From Colwellia sp. 12G3 (GTDB taxonomy: Bacteria; Pseudomonadota; Gammaproteobacteria; Enterobacterales; Alteromonadaceae), in the NCBI RefSeq assembly GCF_002836775.1, contig NZ_PJAQ01000068.1, forward strand, positions 1-64,000: a stretch of DNA of 64,000 bases. Reading direction: 5' to 3'. A program made the translations under genes and the position numbers. Below the pieces are notes generated by a model. The model ran no database searches. It was not told where the DNA came from and saw nothing but the letters and a program-made list of their open reading frames with translations. Below, one piece after another: positions 10,415 through 19,875 of this stretch; the first letter of the stretch is position 1, and every line of letters begins with the position of its first letter.

Positions 10415-10464
10415 TAAATTCTCTTTTAACTGGTTTAAACCTAGCGAATTAATCAAATTACCAT

Positions 10465-10477
10465 TTGCACTGTGCAA
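10465..10477. promoter_or_regulatory. Perfect inverted repeat in the rluD/bamD control region
   Basis: TTGCAC and GTGCAA flank a single T, giving a 13-base dyad between the divergent rluD and bamD starts. It could be an operator, but I recognise no regulator for it. Confidence 0.3.
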
Positions 10478-10588
10478 GGTAAGATTGCTAGGGTAGAATG
10501 CATATTCTTAAATATAGAAACATTTTACCCGTTTACGTGGTGGTTTGATATTTATTTTAATTAAAACAAAGTAGCGATAATAAATTTC

Positions 10589-11347
10589 ATGGCAAAATTG
10601 ACAGTAAAAATTATTTTAACCGTTCTAGCATTGGCTCTAACTGGTTGTTCATCCTCTCAAGATGACATAGAGAAAGTTCCTGATAAATCAGCACAAGCGT
10701 TATTTGTTGATGCGAGGTCTGCACTTGATAATGGTTTGTACCAAAAAGCCATTCAAATATTGGGAGCTATTGATTCACGCTTTCCATTTGGTCCTATCTC
10801 TCACCAAGTACAGCTTGATTTAATTTATGCTTACTATAAAAGTGGAGATGCAGCGCAGGGCATTGCGCTAACTGATAGGTTTTTACGCCTAAACCCTAAT
10901 AACTCAAATATTGATTACGTTTATTACATGCGTGCACTTATCAATATATCTACCGAAGAAAACTTATTTCAAGATATGGCCGGCATTGACCGTACCGATC
11001 GAGATCCTGAAGCTTCACGTAGTGCTTTTAATGATTTTAAGAAAATAATTACTGAATTTCCAGATAGTAAATATGCTGCAGATTCACGTAAACGTATGAT
11101 TTCAATAAAATCTCGCCTTGCACAATATGAAATTGCAGTCGCTAAATATTATATCAAACGTGAAGCTTATGCTTCAGCAGCTAATCGCGGACGTTATGTG
11201 GTTGAATATTTCGCACCTAGCCCTGAAATAGAACAAGCACTTGAAATAATGATTGAGTGTTACGATAAGCTAGGACTAAAAGATTTACATAAAAATGCAA
11301 TGCAGGTACTTGCTGCTAACTACCCAAACAACAAATTAGTTAACTAA
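10589..11347 (+). CDS. bamD: Outer membrane protein assembly factor BamD
   Basis: A 252-residue outer-membrane lipoprotein of the BAM complex, which inserts beta-barrel proteins. The lipobox is LTGC with the lipidated Cys at residue 20. The mature part has the TPR-like helical repeats of the YfiO/ComL family (AQALFVDARSALDNG, then FPFGPISHQVQLDL, and a DRDP loop near 140). Length matches the family (about 245). It is divergent from rluD, as in most gammaproteobacteria, and is followed at once by a perfect terminator. Confidence 0.97.
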   Translation: MAKLTVKIILTVLALALTGCSSSQDDIEKVPDKSAQALFVDARSALDNGLYQKAIQILGAIDSRFPFGPISHQVQLDLIYAYYKSGDAAQGIALTDRFLRLNPNNSNIDYVYYMRALINISTEENLFQDMAGIDRTDRDPEASRSAFNDFKKIITEFPDSKYAADSRKRMISIKSRLAQYEIAVAKYYIKREAYASAANRGRYVVEYFAPSPEIEQALEIMIECYDKLGLKDLHKNAMQVLAANYPNNKLVN

Positions 11348-11389
11348 TAGTCATTTATAAAATCGGTTCTCAGAGCACTGATTTTAATT

Positions 11390-11425
11390 AAAAAAGCTAA
11401 ATTACCTAGGTAATTTAGCTTTTTT
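11390..11425. terminator. Perfect palindromic terminator after bamD
   Basis: A 36-base perfect palindrome (18-bp arms) starts with six A and ends with six T, and is GC-poor. It works equally on both strands, so it isolates bamD from the accessory island to the right. Confidence 0.9.
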
Positions 11426-11535
11426 GTTTCTGTACGCTAACACCGACTAGCAAACTTAACTGTCAGCTATTTTTACAACTACTTAATACTAACAAGCAAT
11501 ATGCTTTTAAATAGTAAAGTCGTGCTTGATATTGG

Positions 11536-11748
11536 CTATAAGGCTACACCAGTACTTTTCAACCGCAGTAATATCAAAATCACACCAAACAGCATTAATA
11601 AGCTGGCTCTTGGTTCAGAGATGACAGTCGTACCATCATCAAGAATAGGGTCATGTGCATAAAGTGATATATGAGAAATAACATGTCCGCAGGACCAATT
11701 AAAAGTACAGGATAAATTATATACCCGTGACCATTCGAAATGAATATT
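11536..11748 (-). pseudogene. Truncated PEP-CTERM protein gene (C-terminal remnant)
   Basis: Reading the minus strand gives about 70 codons ending at a TAG (11536-11538). The translation carries a Cys/Trp-rich segment (NWSCGHVISHISLY), then ISEPRASLLMLF, a hydrophobic stretch and a basic LRLK end. This is the layout of a PEP-CTERM tail, with SEP in place of PEP. The frame is closed upstream by a TGA at 11749-11751. The N-terminus and signal peptide are missing, and beyond the break lie the nested palindrome and the IS1595-family remnant. The natural reading is an exosortase-substrate gene cut by insertion and decay. It is too short and too degraded for general gene callers. Confidence 0.65.
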
Positions 11749-11758
11749 TCAGTGGGAG

Positions 11759-11843
11759 GTAAAAACGATTAAAACAAGGCATTGATTGCAGAGAATGGTT
11801 GTTCCATTCTCAAAATCAATAACGACGTATCAATCGTTTTTAG
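11759..11843. repeat. Nested imperfect palindrome (MITE- or hairpin-like element)
   Basis: Three pairs of arms are nested. The outer pair is AAAAACGATT (11761-11770) with AATCGTTTTT (11832-11841). The middle pair is ATTGATT (11781-11787) with AATCAAT (11814-11820). The inner pair is GAGAATGG (11791-11798) with CCATTCTC (11804-11811), around a 5-base loop. All arms match perfectly. It sits exactly between the PEP-CTERM remnant and the IS1595-family remnant. It resembles a small non-coding mobile repeat, but that is inferred from structure only. Confidence 0.65.
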
Positions 11844-11879
11844 CCCCATCACAGAAACGCTTGAGCAAAATCATTTTAT

Positions 11880-12300
11880 TGTTGCGCCAAAGAAATAGGG
11901 ATGGCCATGATTTAATTGACGCGCCTCAAACTGGCATTGCTCAAGCACTCTGAATCGAGCATTTTGATCTCGTTTAAAGTGCTTTTTGACAAATTTATCC
12001 ACGCTGAAATGACAAATACTGTCGACCACTTCCATTGTAATAAGCCCTGATTTTTTATCCTAGCTTTGACAAGCGATTAGCACATTATTTTTTCCTGCTG
12101 CGCCACGACCTCGTTTGCCTTTTTGTCTACCGTCAACAAACGCATCATCTAGCTCTATAGTGCCACTTAGTTGATACAAACTATCTCTATGCCCCATCGC
12201 GTTTCTAAATCATTAACGAATGCTCAGAGCTTGCATAAATTACTCATTATATTGCTTTGGAAAAGCTTAAAACCCTGATTTTAGCAAGTGACCTAGTTTA
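11880..12300 (-). pseudogene. Degenerate IS1595-family (ISXO2-like) transposase, copy A
   Basis: The minus strand encodes an interrupted transposase piece. Its core reads GHRDSLYQLSGTIEL, then an acidic DD and a VDGRQKGKRGRG stretch, then an EVVDS segment. The decayed copy at 17.1-17.7 kb has almost the same protein core. Stops and frame breaks occur throughout, including one after IACQS. The ends and terminal repeats could not be placed. Copy A and copy B lie in opposite orientations about 5 kb apart. The element is inactive, and it borders the truncated PEP-CTERM gene. Confidence 0.75.
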
Positions 12301-12687
12301 GCGCTGATATAGGAGTAAACAGGGCTGACAAAAATAATGACTACGAAATTCAAGGTGTAAAAAATGAAATAGAGAGTTTGTAATGTTAACTTATTTTAAC
12401 TTATTTTAAAAAATAGGATTAATTTCTTTAACTATTTATACCAATCAGTGGTTAGAACTCTAGTGATAAAGTGTCCATTTTTTTTACACTGCTATCGCAC
12501 ACGTGAATTGGTTGCTTTTCAACCAACTAATAAATAAAGCTAAAAAATAATAGGTATGTAATATGCACGTATTTAGCGTGTGCACAGCCGTTAAAATAAG
12601 CTTGGTGCATACACTTACTTCTTAACAATAACGTGAGAATAATCTCTTTTGAATTTATATATTGGGATTGTTAATAAGGAATTTACT
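12301..12687. other. Control region of the PEP-CTERM gene
   Basis: AT-rich intergenic DNA. It contains a tandem TTAACTTATTT-type repeat near 12388-12408, and a small hairpin (TTGGTTG with CAACCAA) near 12511-12530. No gene was recognised. The downstream gene has its binding site (AAGGA) at about 12676-12680. Confidence 0.4.
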
Positions 12688-13422
12688 ATGAGAATATTTA
12701 CAAGATTTACTAGGTTTATAAGCATAGTGTTTATTGCGCTTGCTAGTTTTTCCTACACAGCTCAAGCAACATTGATTATTGAGTTGGATACGATCTTTGC
12801 AGAAGATGGCGGCGGATTAAAGCCCACACCTGCGGGTAGCGCTCCATGGTTGACAGCAACCTTTGAAAATTATGGGATTGATGGAGATACGGTTAGGTTA
12901 ACAATGGAAAGTAATCTGGGTGGCGATGACTTTGTTGGTGGTTGGTATTTTAATCTGGATCCGCTTCTTAGCGCTGTTGATTTGACCTTTAATCGAGTTG
13001 ATGTGGGGTCAACCTCTGGACTTGTGCCTGCTGATATTTGGCAAGATGGGCCATACAAGGCTAATGGTGAACATTATTATGATATTTTGTTTGATTTTGT
13101 ACCTTCAGGCGGAACCAAGTTCGATGGAACCTCTACATTAGTCTACGATATAATGTTCAGTAATTTTAGTTTGTTAGATGAATTAGATTTTGACTTTTTC
13201 GGTAGCGGTGGAAAAGATAAAGGGGGACCTTTCAACTCAGCTGCCCATATTCAAGGTCTTGATGGTGGTCTTAGCACTTGGATAGGAGGCGATGGAGAAG
13301 CTGGTTGTACTGGTTCTGACTGTGGTGGCGGTGGTGGCGGTCAATCCATTCCTGAACCCAGTATTTTGTTTCTACTTGCGGGTGGCCTAATTGCCTTAAG
13401 CTTACGTAAAAAAATTGGTTAA
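12688..13422 (+). CDS. PEP-CTERM sorting-domain protein with Gly-rich linker
   Basis: A 244-residue exported protein. The signal peptide (about residues 1-28, two Arg near the start) ends in AQA. The body is rich in D, G and F and lacks a named domain. A Cys pair and a poly-Gly linker lead into the C-terminal signal IPEPSILF, a hydrophobic helix and a terminal RKK: a textbook PEP-CTERM tail. Exosortase should cleave at this motif. The ATG at 12688 follows AAGGA at good spacing; a TTG 39 bases upstream would add 13 residues and spoil the signal peptide. It lies inside the insertion-scarred island, with an IS4-family element starting 22 bases after its stop. Confidence 0.88.
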   Translation: MRIFTRFTRFISIVFIALASFSYTAQATLIIELDTIFAEDGGGLKPTPAGSAPWLTATFENYGIDGDTVRLTMESNLGGDDFVGGWYFNLDPLLSAVDLTFNRVDVGSTSGLVPADIWQDGPYKANGEHYYDILFDFVPSGGTKFDGTSTLVYDIMFSNFSLLDELDFDFFGSGGKDKGGPFNSAAHIQGLDGGLSTWIGGDGEAGCTGSDCGGGGGGQSIPEPSILFLLAGGLIALSLRKKIG

Positions 13423-13444
13423 CAATTATCGTAATAATAACCAA

Positions 13445-14886
13445 AAAAAGACACTGCCATGGCAGTAATGCCGTTAACTTAAGGTGAACGGCATTTTTAT
13501 TTCTAGCATATCGTTGTGGTCTAGGTTTAACTTGTCGAGGAAATTCTCTTTCTCGTCGAGGCGGTAAAATAAGGCTTTCTGCCATATTATAAAAATTCTT
13601 TAATTATCTAGGTACTGCTCCAGGCGTGGAATACGGCAAACCAACAAGTAGTCGCATTATGTGTGCTAATGCCCCATTAAAACTCAGCGGATAAGGCAAG
13701 TAATTTCCTTTTAACGTATGACACATTTTTACCATTTGATAGCGGAGCATATTATAGGTCAGTAATATTCACCATAACTCTTGTTTCACTAACTCTGGTA
13801 GCCGACTCCTGAGTGTTAATCGGTTTCCGAGCTTGTATTGCTTTTGCTCTCGATAACCAAGCTCTATTTCCCAGCGATGCCCGTATAAATCAGCTATATC
13901 ACACGATGAAAAACGCATTGGGTCAACCATTGAGGTAAGTACATCGTATTGTTTCCTTTTGATTTTACGTGAAACTAGCGTACAACGAGTGTCTCAGGTA
14001 CTGTAGACCAAAGCTTTCTAGCACTAGGGTAGTACCAACTTGTCATTACGCCCAAGCTTACGAATTTATTCATACTGCACATTCTTTTTAAGTGGAATAA
14101 GCCAGTGACGCTCTGCCCCTGTTGATTGCCATTGGTGCAGTAATCCAAGCGAATAGAAGCCCTTATCGAATAGTGTAAGACTATTGCCAGGTGTAGTATC
14201 GATGAGCTTTTCTGCCAATATCATTTCATTTACCGTGTAATAATCAAAGGCACTGGCGGTAGTTAGGTGACTGCTTAGCTCTATTTGGCACACCATACGT
14301 ACTTGAGGATATTGTGTGTTTTGGGGGACAGTAAATGCTTCATTATTCGCTTCAGAGTCAGGGGCTCTGTAAACAACACCATCGACACTCAATAAAGTAA
14401 GGCCGTTCCATTGTGGCAAGTTAGCTTGCTCAAAATAATGCGCTTGAGTACATTAAAATAAGGCTTTCATTGCCGCCTCACCTAAATTTTTTCTGCGTTG
14501 TGTTAAAGCACTTGGCGCAACAAAATGTTTACCTGTTCGGTCAACGATATCGAGTTGGTTAACAATATCAGCCATTGATTTGTCATTGTAGATAGCCATA
14601 CCGACAAGTAACCACGCTATAGATTCTAAGGTTAACTTACGTTTTCGCATAGTCACAGTATCAGTTAACGCATAAGCTTCATTGATTAGCTCTAGCGGTA
14701 AGAGGTCGGCAAGTGTTTCAACTTGATTAGGTTTCCATTGATTAATGATGTCTAGTGCTTGCGATACTTGCATAAAGTAAAGGCTTCTAAGTAAACTTAG
14801 AAGCCTTTATACAGAGTATGGGTGATCGTTCAACCGATCTGTTTTAGCTTAAATAATCAGCATTACTGCCATGGCAGTGTCTTTTT
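13445..14886 (-). mobile_element. Decayed IS4-family insertion sequence, both inverted repeats present
   Basis: Both ends carry the same 27-base inverted repeat (13445-13471 and 14860-14886). It begins AAAAAGACACTGCC and contains the 14-base palindrome ACTGCCATGGCAGT. The span of 1442 bases is normal for the IS4 group. The transposase gene inside is broken, so the element is fixed in place. I could not find a convincing target duplication in the flanks. It lies between the PEP-CTERM gene and the subtilase gene and may now supply a terminator for one or both. Confidence 0.88.
13478..14773 (-). pseudogene. Broken IS4-family transposase
   Basis: The fragments read in order on the minus strand. 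An IS4 N-terminal domain (14773 to 14456, LLPLELINEAYAL and SIAWLLVGMA) ends at an in-frame TAA at 14453-14455. The catalytic region (14450 to 14069) holds the first Asp in LLSVDGV and the second in LTLFDKGFY, then stops at 14066-14068. A frame-shifted C-terminal part carries the intact Y-2-R-3-E-6-K signature (YGHRWEIELGYREQK) near 13849-13893. It continues to an Arg-rich end near 13480. At least two stop codons and one frameshift inactivate it, although the catalytic residues survive. Confidence 0.88.
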
Positions 14887-14927
14887 ATTTTAAGTGTTTT
14901 AATAAAACACTATGTTGTTCGATAGCT

Positions 14928-16814
14928 TTATTTACGACCTTTTGTCTTTGCCACTAAATTGACTTGAATACTGGTTTGACTCTGATTGCCAGCAGCATCA
15001 AAAGCCTTGCTTACAATGGTGTGATATCCTTGCGTCACTTTACGAGTATTCCAACTATAAGACAGTGTAGACTCAGTCGTTTGTGTTTTTAGTTGGCCAT
15101 CTATATAGAGTTCAATTTTAGTTACTGCGGTGTTGTCTGATGCACTAACATTAATCTCTTGGCTACCGCTTATGTTACTACCGTTAACAAGGTTGGTAAT
15201 GTTCACAGTAGGTGCTGTGGTGTCTGCGACATCAACTATATTGTCGATAGTCAACCAGTGAGTTGAAGAACTACCTTGATTGCCTGTTGCATCATACGCC
15301 TGAGCGGTGAAAGCTACACTACCATCAGCAATATTATTACTGTCAAAGTTAACGCTATATGGCGCGACAGTATCCGTGCCAATTAACATGCCATTGGCAT
15401 AGATTTTCACTGAACTGACGGCCATATTATCTTGTGCATTGGCGTTGATATTAAAGAGGCCAGATTGAAGACTATTTTCTGTCGGAGAAGATATAGCCAC
15501 TGTTGGTGCTTGCTGATCAATAGTCGGTGTATTTGCTACCATGGCAACCGCAGCCGCTGCATCAATTCTGCCATGACCATAATAGCTATTAAATGAACCG
15601 CCATTTTTGGACTTATCTGCGCTAGTCTCTAAAATATTTTCAAGTTCATCATTACTAAGGTTGGGGTTAGCTGATTTTATCAGTGCTAATGTTGCTGCCG
15701 TTGCCGGGCTGGCAAAAGAAGTACCACTGACAGCACCATAACCACCACTCTTGGTCGTGGTCCAGATACCTACTCCAGGCGCTGCAACATCAACACAATT
15801 GCCGTAATCTGACCAGCTGGCTTTATTATCAGCACTGTCTGTGGCTGATACTGTGATAATGCTTGGGTTATCGGTACAATTTAAGTTTGCACCGCCGTTG
15901 CCTGCTGAAGCAACAACCAAACCACCTTTATTGCGCATGTATTGTGCCGCATTGGTTACTGTTGAACTTGTGCTTACTTTATAGCTAATATTGGCAATGT
16001 CAGCGCCGTTGTCAGCTGCCCAAGTTAAGCCATTGGCTACATCGCTCCAATAGGCATAACCCGCACTATCGTTAGTGATACGAATAGGCATAATTGATGC
16101 GTGCCAAGCGATAGACGTTACGCCGTTATTATTATCACTTATTGCCGCTACAACACCAGCAACCTGGGTGCCATGACCATTGATGTCATCAGTGTCGTTG
16201 TTACGACTAACACTGTTCCAACCGGCAACCATATTGGCTGATAAATCAGTGTGGTTACCGTTAACACCACTATCTAGGATAGCAACGACTACGCCACTGC
16301 CCTTGGCAGATTCCCAAGCGGTTGGTAAGTTCATGGTATTAATATGCCAAGCATTATCATAATAAGTATCGTTGGCGATGATTTCGCTTGGTTTGACTAA
16401 TAAATCTAACTCAGCAAATTCAATGTTAGGGTTATTAGATAATGCTCGGACAATGGCTTGTTCTGCATTTTCCGGTACATTGATGATATGGGTGCGTAAT
16501 TGATTTAACTTACCTTTAGAGCTAGTCTTATGTTTATCGAGGATTTTTTGAAAGTTTTGCTCTGATAAACCCGGCTGTGGCTGTACTAAAATTTGACCTT
16601 TGGCCCAAGCAGCTGAATGTTCTTCAGTCTCGGTACCTGCCGCCGTTGGAAATGATTCGGCCATTTTATTGATTTGATAGGTTTGATATTCATGCCACGC
16701 TTGGTAGCCAATAAAAGCGAGCAATAAAACGATCACTCCAGTCAACACAATAAACTTTGGCGACCTCATCTTGGTAGTGAGGCTTGCTGTGAAAATTTCC
16801 CGTAGTTTAAACAT
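14928..16814 (-). CDS. Membrane-anchored S8 subtilisin-like protease with two Ig-like repeats
   Basis: A 628-residue thermitase-like serine protease. An N-terminal hydrophobic helix (about residues 18-38) after a basic start is a signal anchor or uncleaved signal. A propeptide-like segment follows (about 70-145). The triad is Asp181 (ILDSG), His214 (NGHGTQVAG) and Ser366 (SGTSFASP), with Asn306 in SAGNGG. Two similar Ig-like repeats (about 440-530 and 535-620), each starting with a TAPTV- or QAPTV-type motif, end the protein. They are probably carbohydrate- or surface-binding. The ATG at 16814 has an AAGGGGAT binding site; a longer frame to 16880 has none. It lies between an IS4 element and an IS1595 remnant. 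Confidence 0.92.
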   Translation of the reverse strand: MFKLREIFTASLTTKMRSPKFIVLTGVIVLLLAFIGYQAWHEYQTYQINKMAESFPTAAGTETEEHSAAWAKGQILVQPQPGLSEQNFQKILDKHKTSSKGKLNQLRTHIINVPENAEQAIVRALSNNPNIEFAELDLLVKPSEIIANDTYYDNAWHINTMNLPTAWESAKGSGVVVAILDSGVNGNHTDLSANMVAGWNSVSRNNDTDDINGHGTQVAGVVAAISDNNNGVTSIAWHASIMPIRITNDSAGYAYWSDVANGLTWAADNGADIANISYKVSTSSTVTNAAQYMRNKGGLVVASAGNGGANLNCTDNPSIITVSATDSADNKASWSDYGNCVDVAAPGVGIWTTTKSGGYGAVSGTSFASPATAATLALIKSANPNLSNDELENILETSADKSKNGGSFNSYYGHGRIDAAAAVAMVANTPTIDQQAPTVAISSPTENSLQSGLFNINANAQDNMAVSSVKIYANGMLIGTDTVAPYSVNFDSNNIADGSVAFTAQAYDATGNQGSSSTHWLTIDNIVDVADTTAPTVNITNLVNGSNISGSQEINVSASDNTAVTKIELYIDGQLKTQTTESTLSYSWNTRKVTQGYHTIVSKAFDAAGNQSQTSIQVNLVAKTKGRK

Positions 16815-17100
16815 AATCAATCCCCTTAGTACAATCTTTATGGTGACTATCGCTAACTTTACAATCACCGAAGGGCCCATGCAGATTCAATATTAAGCAT
16901 TTACAAATAAAGTGTCACGCAGTTGACTTGACTTTTTTTGTAAATGGCTCTACTCGGGCGTTTATGCTATTAATAATAGTCGATATTAGAGCTAATACAA
17001 CTTCAAAACCGTTTGTCAAACTAGATTAATGACAGTTCCCTTGTAGCAATAATATAAAAATATTCGATACATTACATAGGATACTGAAAAGGTTGGTTTT

Positions 17101-17760
17101 ACTATTAGCTAACAGATTCAGGGCTTCAATGTCGGCGATCAATGATGGGAAAATGCACTAACAAAACCTATTTGTGGCAATGACCATAGTTATGACATTA
17201 CAAGTCGTGATTTATAAGAGTGTACGCAATGTAAAAAGCAAAACTCAGTTATGGCCGGAACACTTTTTTACCGGAGTAAAATCACCTTAATCCAGTGTTT
17301 TATGGCCAGTTACTTTCTTGGCTCAGATAAAGGCAATATATCGGCGTTAAGGTGAAGTAAGCTGATAGAAGTCAATTGGCGAACAGCAAGACTGATTTTA
17401 AAGAAACTTACAATGGCTATTGGGCATAGAGATAGTTGGTATCAACTAAGTGGCACAATAGAGTTAGAAGATACGCTCGTTGGCGGTAGACAAAAAGGAA
17501 AGTTAGGACGTGGTTCCGCAGGAAAAAATACAATGCGTCTAGTCAGTGAAAGTAAAGATAAAAAAGGGTTTATCGCCATGGCAGTGGTCGATAGTATTAG
17601 TTATTTCAGCGTGAATAAATTTGTCAAAAAGCACTTAAAGCAAGGTAAATAAGTTTATTATGATGTATTGCCAACATTAGATATTAATGACCAAACACAA
17701 AACTACGAAGTACGAGCAACGGCTTCAAATAATATTGAACCGTTGCTGTGTGTGTAAAAC
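17101..17760 (+). pseudogene. Degenerate IS1595-family (ISXO2-like) transposase, copy B
   Basis: The plus strand holds a broken transposase. A zinc-ribbon-like segment (CTQCKKQ near 17221-17245) and a KGNISALR block (near 17330-17352) are followed by a stop. The catalytic core is open from 17413 to 17652: HRDSWYQLSGTIEL, an acidic ED, VGGRQKGKLGRG, and AVVDS. Beyond the stop, a VYYDVLPTLDIND-type stretch is still recognisable. The core matches copy A near 12.1 kb closely. The remnant reaches almost to the stop codon of glnB. No ends or repeats could be fixed. It is inactive. Confidence 0.78.
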
Positions 17761-17772
17761 CGAGATACTTTA

Positions 17773-18123
<351 letters not shown>

Positions 18124-18261
18124 TCAGTTAAAGTTGTATAGATTTAAACAATAAAGATATTACAGCGTGTTTATTGTGATTTAGCAATATCCAATTGGCT
18201 TTTAATTTTGTTAAACTAGTGAAAACACCTTACTTTATACTCAAGCCAGCTAGGAATTCTT

Positions 18262-19107
18262 ATGGATCAGCAAACCATCATTGCCGAAATGAAAGTTTTA
18301 CCTGAAATTGATGTTCAATTTGAAATAAACCGCCGTGTTGCCTTTATCAAAAAACAATTAGTGCAATCAGGACTAAACAATTTAGTGTTGGGCATAAGCG
18401 GTGGCGTTGACTCTTCGACTTGTGGTCGATTAGCTCAACTTGCTATTAATGAACTCAATGAGCAACAAGAAGATAATGAACATAGCACTACATACCAATT
18501 TATTGCTGTACGTTTACCCTACGGTATTCAAGCAGATGAAGATGACGCTCAGCAAGCGTTAGATTTTATTCAACCTAGTCATTGCTTAACCACCAATGTA
18601 TTAGCAGGCGCTGATGGCATCCATCGTGAAGTTTTACAAGCGATGAGTAAAGCCGAAATTTTAACGGCTAGCGATGCCCAAATAGATTTTTCGAAGGGCA
18701 ATGTTAAGGCTAGAGCTCGTATGGTCAGTCAATATCATATCGCTGGAATTATTGGTGCTTTAGTAATAGGTACTGATCATAGTGCAGAAAACATTACTGG
18801 ATTTTTCACTAAATGGGGTGATGGAGCTTGTGATTTAGCGCCACTTTTTGGTTTATCAAAAAGGCAAGTTAGAGCGATTGCAAAGGAACTTGGTGCACCC
18901 AGTATTTTAGTAGAAAAAGCCCCTACCGCTGATTTAGAAGAACTTGAACCCGGTAAAACAGATGAAGATGCCTTAGGTATTAGCTATGACCAATTAGATA
19001 ACTTCTTGGAAGGTAAACAAGTCACTACAGCCGTTAGCGAACATATAATAAATATCTATAAAAAAACTCAACATAAAAGACAAACAATACCAACAATTTA
19101 TGATTAA
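18262..19107 (+). CDS. nadE: Ammonia-dependent NAD(+) synthetase
   Basis: A 281-residue N-type ATP pyrophosphatase that amidates deamido-NAD with ammonia, the last step of NAD synthesis. The P-loop SGGVDSST is at residues 46-53. Further family blocks are [19 protein letters not shown] and a PTADLEEL segment. No N-terminal glutaminase domain is present, so free ammonia is the nitrogen donor. AGGAA precedes the ATG. It is divergent from the ammonium-status sensor glnB, an arrangement of interest given its substrate. A terminator follows. Confidence 0.96.
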   Translation: MDQQTIIAEMKVLPEIDVQFEINRRVAFIKKQLVQSGLNNLVLGISGGVDSSTCGRLAQLAINELNEQQEDNEHSTTYQFIAVRLPYGIQADEDDAQQALDFIQPSHCLTTNVLAGADGIHREVLQAMSKAEILTASDAQIDFSKGNVKARARMVSQYHIAGIIGALVIGTDHSAENITGFFTKWGDGACDLAPLFGLSKRQVRAIAKELGAPSILVEKAPTADLEELEPGKTDEDALGISYDQLDNFLEGKQVTTAVSEHIINIYKKTQHKRQTIPTIYD

Positions 19108-19138
19108 ACGTTTATTGAAGGCCTGTTAATACTTAGCT

Positions 19139-19198
19139 AAATCCATTTTTATTATCTATAACTGAATAACACAGGGCAGTTAATAAAAATGGATTTTT
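19139..19198 (+). terminator. Long-stem terminator after nadE
   Basis: A 16-bp perfect stem pairs 19139-19154 with 19181-19196 around a 26-base loop, and a T run follows. The next gene's ATG (19200) comes directly after the T run, so the hairpin also covers that gene's upstream sequence. Confidence 0.75.
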
Positions 19199-19199
19199 T

Positions 19200-19841
19200 A
19201 TGCATCATACTCAGCCGCATTACTATACCCAAAAAACAACGATAACCTCTACTTCTGATAGCCAATCAAAGCAATGTAAGATAAACCTATGCCAAGGCAT
19301 GACACTGATTGAACTAATGGTCAGTATAGGAATTACCTCTATACTTACTACAATTGCTTTGCCTAGTTTTAATGATTTTATTGTTCGATTACGGGTCGAC
19401 AATGAGATTTCACGTCTTGGCCGTTTATTACTCACCGCACGCAATCACTCTATTAGTAGCGAAAGTAACGTCATTATCTGTCCCATAGCAGATAATGGTA
19501 CATGCTCGGTAAATTGGCATGAGCAGCTTAGTGTATTTATAGATAACAATGGCAATCAGCAATTTGATAGCGCTGAAGGTGAACTACTCATAGCAACAAA
19601 AAGCCCTGTAATCTCCGGGGATATACTAAAATACGCAACCAATAGAACCAAAATAACGTATCAGGCAACTGGCCATTTATTTGGTTTAAGCAATGGCACA
19701 TTACGCTATTGCCCGAAAGGACATGAAGAGAAATCAAGGGCTATTGTAGTAGCGCGGTCAGGAAGATTTTATGCAACCACTGATAGCAATAATGATGGTT
19801 ATGATGAAACACGGAGTAATCAGATAATTAGCTGTGATTAA
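19200..19841 (+). CDS. Orphan FimT/GspH-type pseudopilin
   Basis: A 213-residue type IV pilin-like protein. A 33-residue leader ends in CQG, the prepilin peptidase cleaves before MTLIELM, and Glu at +5 of the mature protein is present. A hydrophobic helix follows (about 34-56). The remainder is a GspH/FimT domain with scattered Cys pairs (ICPIADNGTC, and a C-terminal pair). FimT/FimU minor pilins prime pilus assembly or bind DNA in transformation. No other pilin gene is nearby. The leader is unusually long. The start lies against the nadE terminator and its ribosome site is poor. Confidence 0.8.
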   Translation: MHHTQPHYYTQKTTITSTSDSQSKQCKINLCQGMTLIELMVSIGITSILTTIALPSFNDFIVRLRVDNEISRLGRLLLTARNHSISSESNVIICPIADNGTCSVNWHEQLSVFIDNNGNQQFDSAEGELLIATKSPVISGDILKYATNRTKITYQATGHLFGLSNGTLRYCPKGHEEKSRAIVVARSGRFYATTDSNNDGYDETRSNQIISCD

Positions 19842-19875
19842 CTAACATAATTGCTATAACAAGATTTAGACTGCG

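Noticed and set aside
13271..13585. 104-codon minus-strand frame overlapping the PEP-CTERM gene
   Set aside because: Its first half is the C-terminus of the IS4 transposase read on into the inverted repeat; the rest is antisense of the PEP-CTERM gene. It is not a separate gene.
13430..14900. Target-site duplication flanking the IS4 element
   Set aside because: The AT-rich flanks show no convincing direct repeat of the expected 10-13 bases.
17413..17652. 79-codon transposase-like frame called as a gene
   Set aside because: It is only the surviving open part of a longer, broken IS1595-family transposase; upstream and downstream parts continue after stops.
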